Assembly: GCF_019511525.1 (NCBI RefSeq)
Contig: NZ_JAEUAT010000003.1
Span: 124,001 to 188,000 of the forward strand
Direction of reading: 5' to 3'
Source: Rhizobium cauense
GTDB taxonomy: Bacteria; Pseudomonadota; Alphaproteobacteria; Rhizobiales; Rhizobiaceae
DNA: 64,000 nt
In this document: positions 63,921 to 64,000 of the stretch, piece by piece
Position numbering within the stretch: the first letter of the stretch is position 1
Layout: each line of letters begins with the position of its first letter
Notes under the pieces: generated by a model
Databases searched by the model: none
Told to the model about the DNA's origin: nothing
The model's input: only the letters and a program-made list of their open reading frames with translations
Position numbers and translations under genes: made by a program

Positions 63921-64000
63921 ATGTCCTTTGTAGCAGAGGAAGATGGCGCCATCGTTCGCTGGTCGGACGACGACGGCGAGTTGCTCAGGAGGAGCTGGAT
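63921..64000 (+). CDS. Start of an unidentified gene cut by window edge
   Basis: The ATG at 63921 opens a frame MSFVAEEDGAIVRWSDDDGE that continues to the window end without a stop. With 26 codons visible, no family can be named. No strong ribosome-binding site precedes it, so it could also be a chance frame. Confidence 0.3.
   Translation, partial: MSFVAEEDGAIVRWSDDDGELLRRSW

Noticed and set aside
1..64000. tRNA, rRNA genes and CRISPR arrays
   Set aside because: None recognised by eye on either strand; no repeat-spacer pattern was seen.

Overview
The window is a 64 kb, high-GC, densely coded segment of a secondary replicon (large plasmid or chromid) from an alphaproteobacterium, most likely a member of the Rhizobiaceae (Sinorhizobium/Ensifer, Rhizobium or Agrobacterium group). 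The evidence is a repABC replication/partition operon with its antisense ctRNA at the right end, a rhizobial-type porin, a dispersed rhizobial hairpin repeat, a BioR/BioZ-type biotin locus and many ABC uptake systems. Genus and species cannot be fixed from the sequence alone.

Layout. 1-4.4 kb is accessory and eroded: a 5'-cut class III adenylate cyclase, a remnant of a TPR-cyclase, a 516-residue Fic protein behind a palindrome-rich promoter, and decayed gene debris. 4.4-11.5 kb holds an SDR oxidoreductase divergent from a GntR regulator, a Cys/Met-type PLP enzyme and a complete CUT1 sugar-type ABC importer that form one operon. 11.6-16.5 kb has a cell-wall hydrolase and the sulfate importer sbp-cysT-cysW-cysA. 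16.7-24.97 kb carries a porin, an EIIA-Ntr-like protein, a xylitol-type dehydrogenase, a DUF4242-cyclase fusion, an AmpR-like/AmpC-like divergent pair and a flavin disulfide reductase. 25-36.8 kb has glutaryl-CoA dehydrogenase with a LysR gene, a branched-chain-type ABC importer followed by a GMC oxidoreductase, a 3-hydroxyisobutyrate-dehydrogenase-like enzyme and an EamA exporter, then 4-hydroxyphenylpyruvate dioxygenase. 36.9-44.6 kb has an Lrp regulator, a GH20 hexosaminidase facing a ROK regulator, an IS6 transposase remnant and a three-gene sugar operon (Gfo/Idh, DUF993, TIM-barrel isomerase). 44.6-45.7 kb is a gene-poor kilobase with two identical 16-bp palindromes exactly 200 bp apart. 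45.7-52.2 kb is bioR plus bioBFDAZ, and 52.2-58.3 kb is a lysine-degradation cluster. 58.4-59.8 kb has a LysR and recX, and 59.9-63.5 kb is repCBA read leftward.

How the parts fit. The biotin locus has bioZ but no bioC/bioH. BioZ in alphaproteobacteria is known to build the pimeloyl precursor from glutaryl-CoA, a product of lysine breakdown, and here bioZ lies directly beside lysine-degradation genes; gcdH, which consumes glutaryl-CoA, is also in the window. BioR boxes lie in front of bioR and bioB and, unexpectedly, inside the 5' end of bioB. A tandem duplication of the 3' half of bioR has decayed into a pseudogene between bioR and bioB. The two 16-bp palindromes fit the GTTN4GCN4AAC form described for RepB-bound parS sites of repABC replicons, although they lie about 14-15 kb from repC.

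No single spectacular new machine is obvious. The strongest leads are the parS-like pair, the biotin-lysine linkage with the decayed bioR copy, the Fic protein with a probable antitoxin-like N-terminus, and two uncharacterised catabolic operons.
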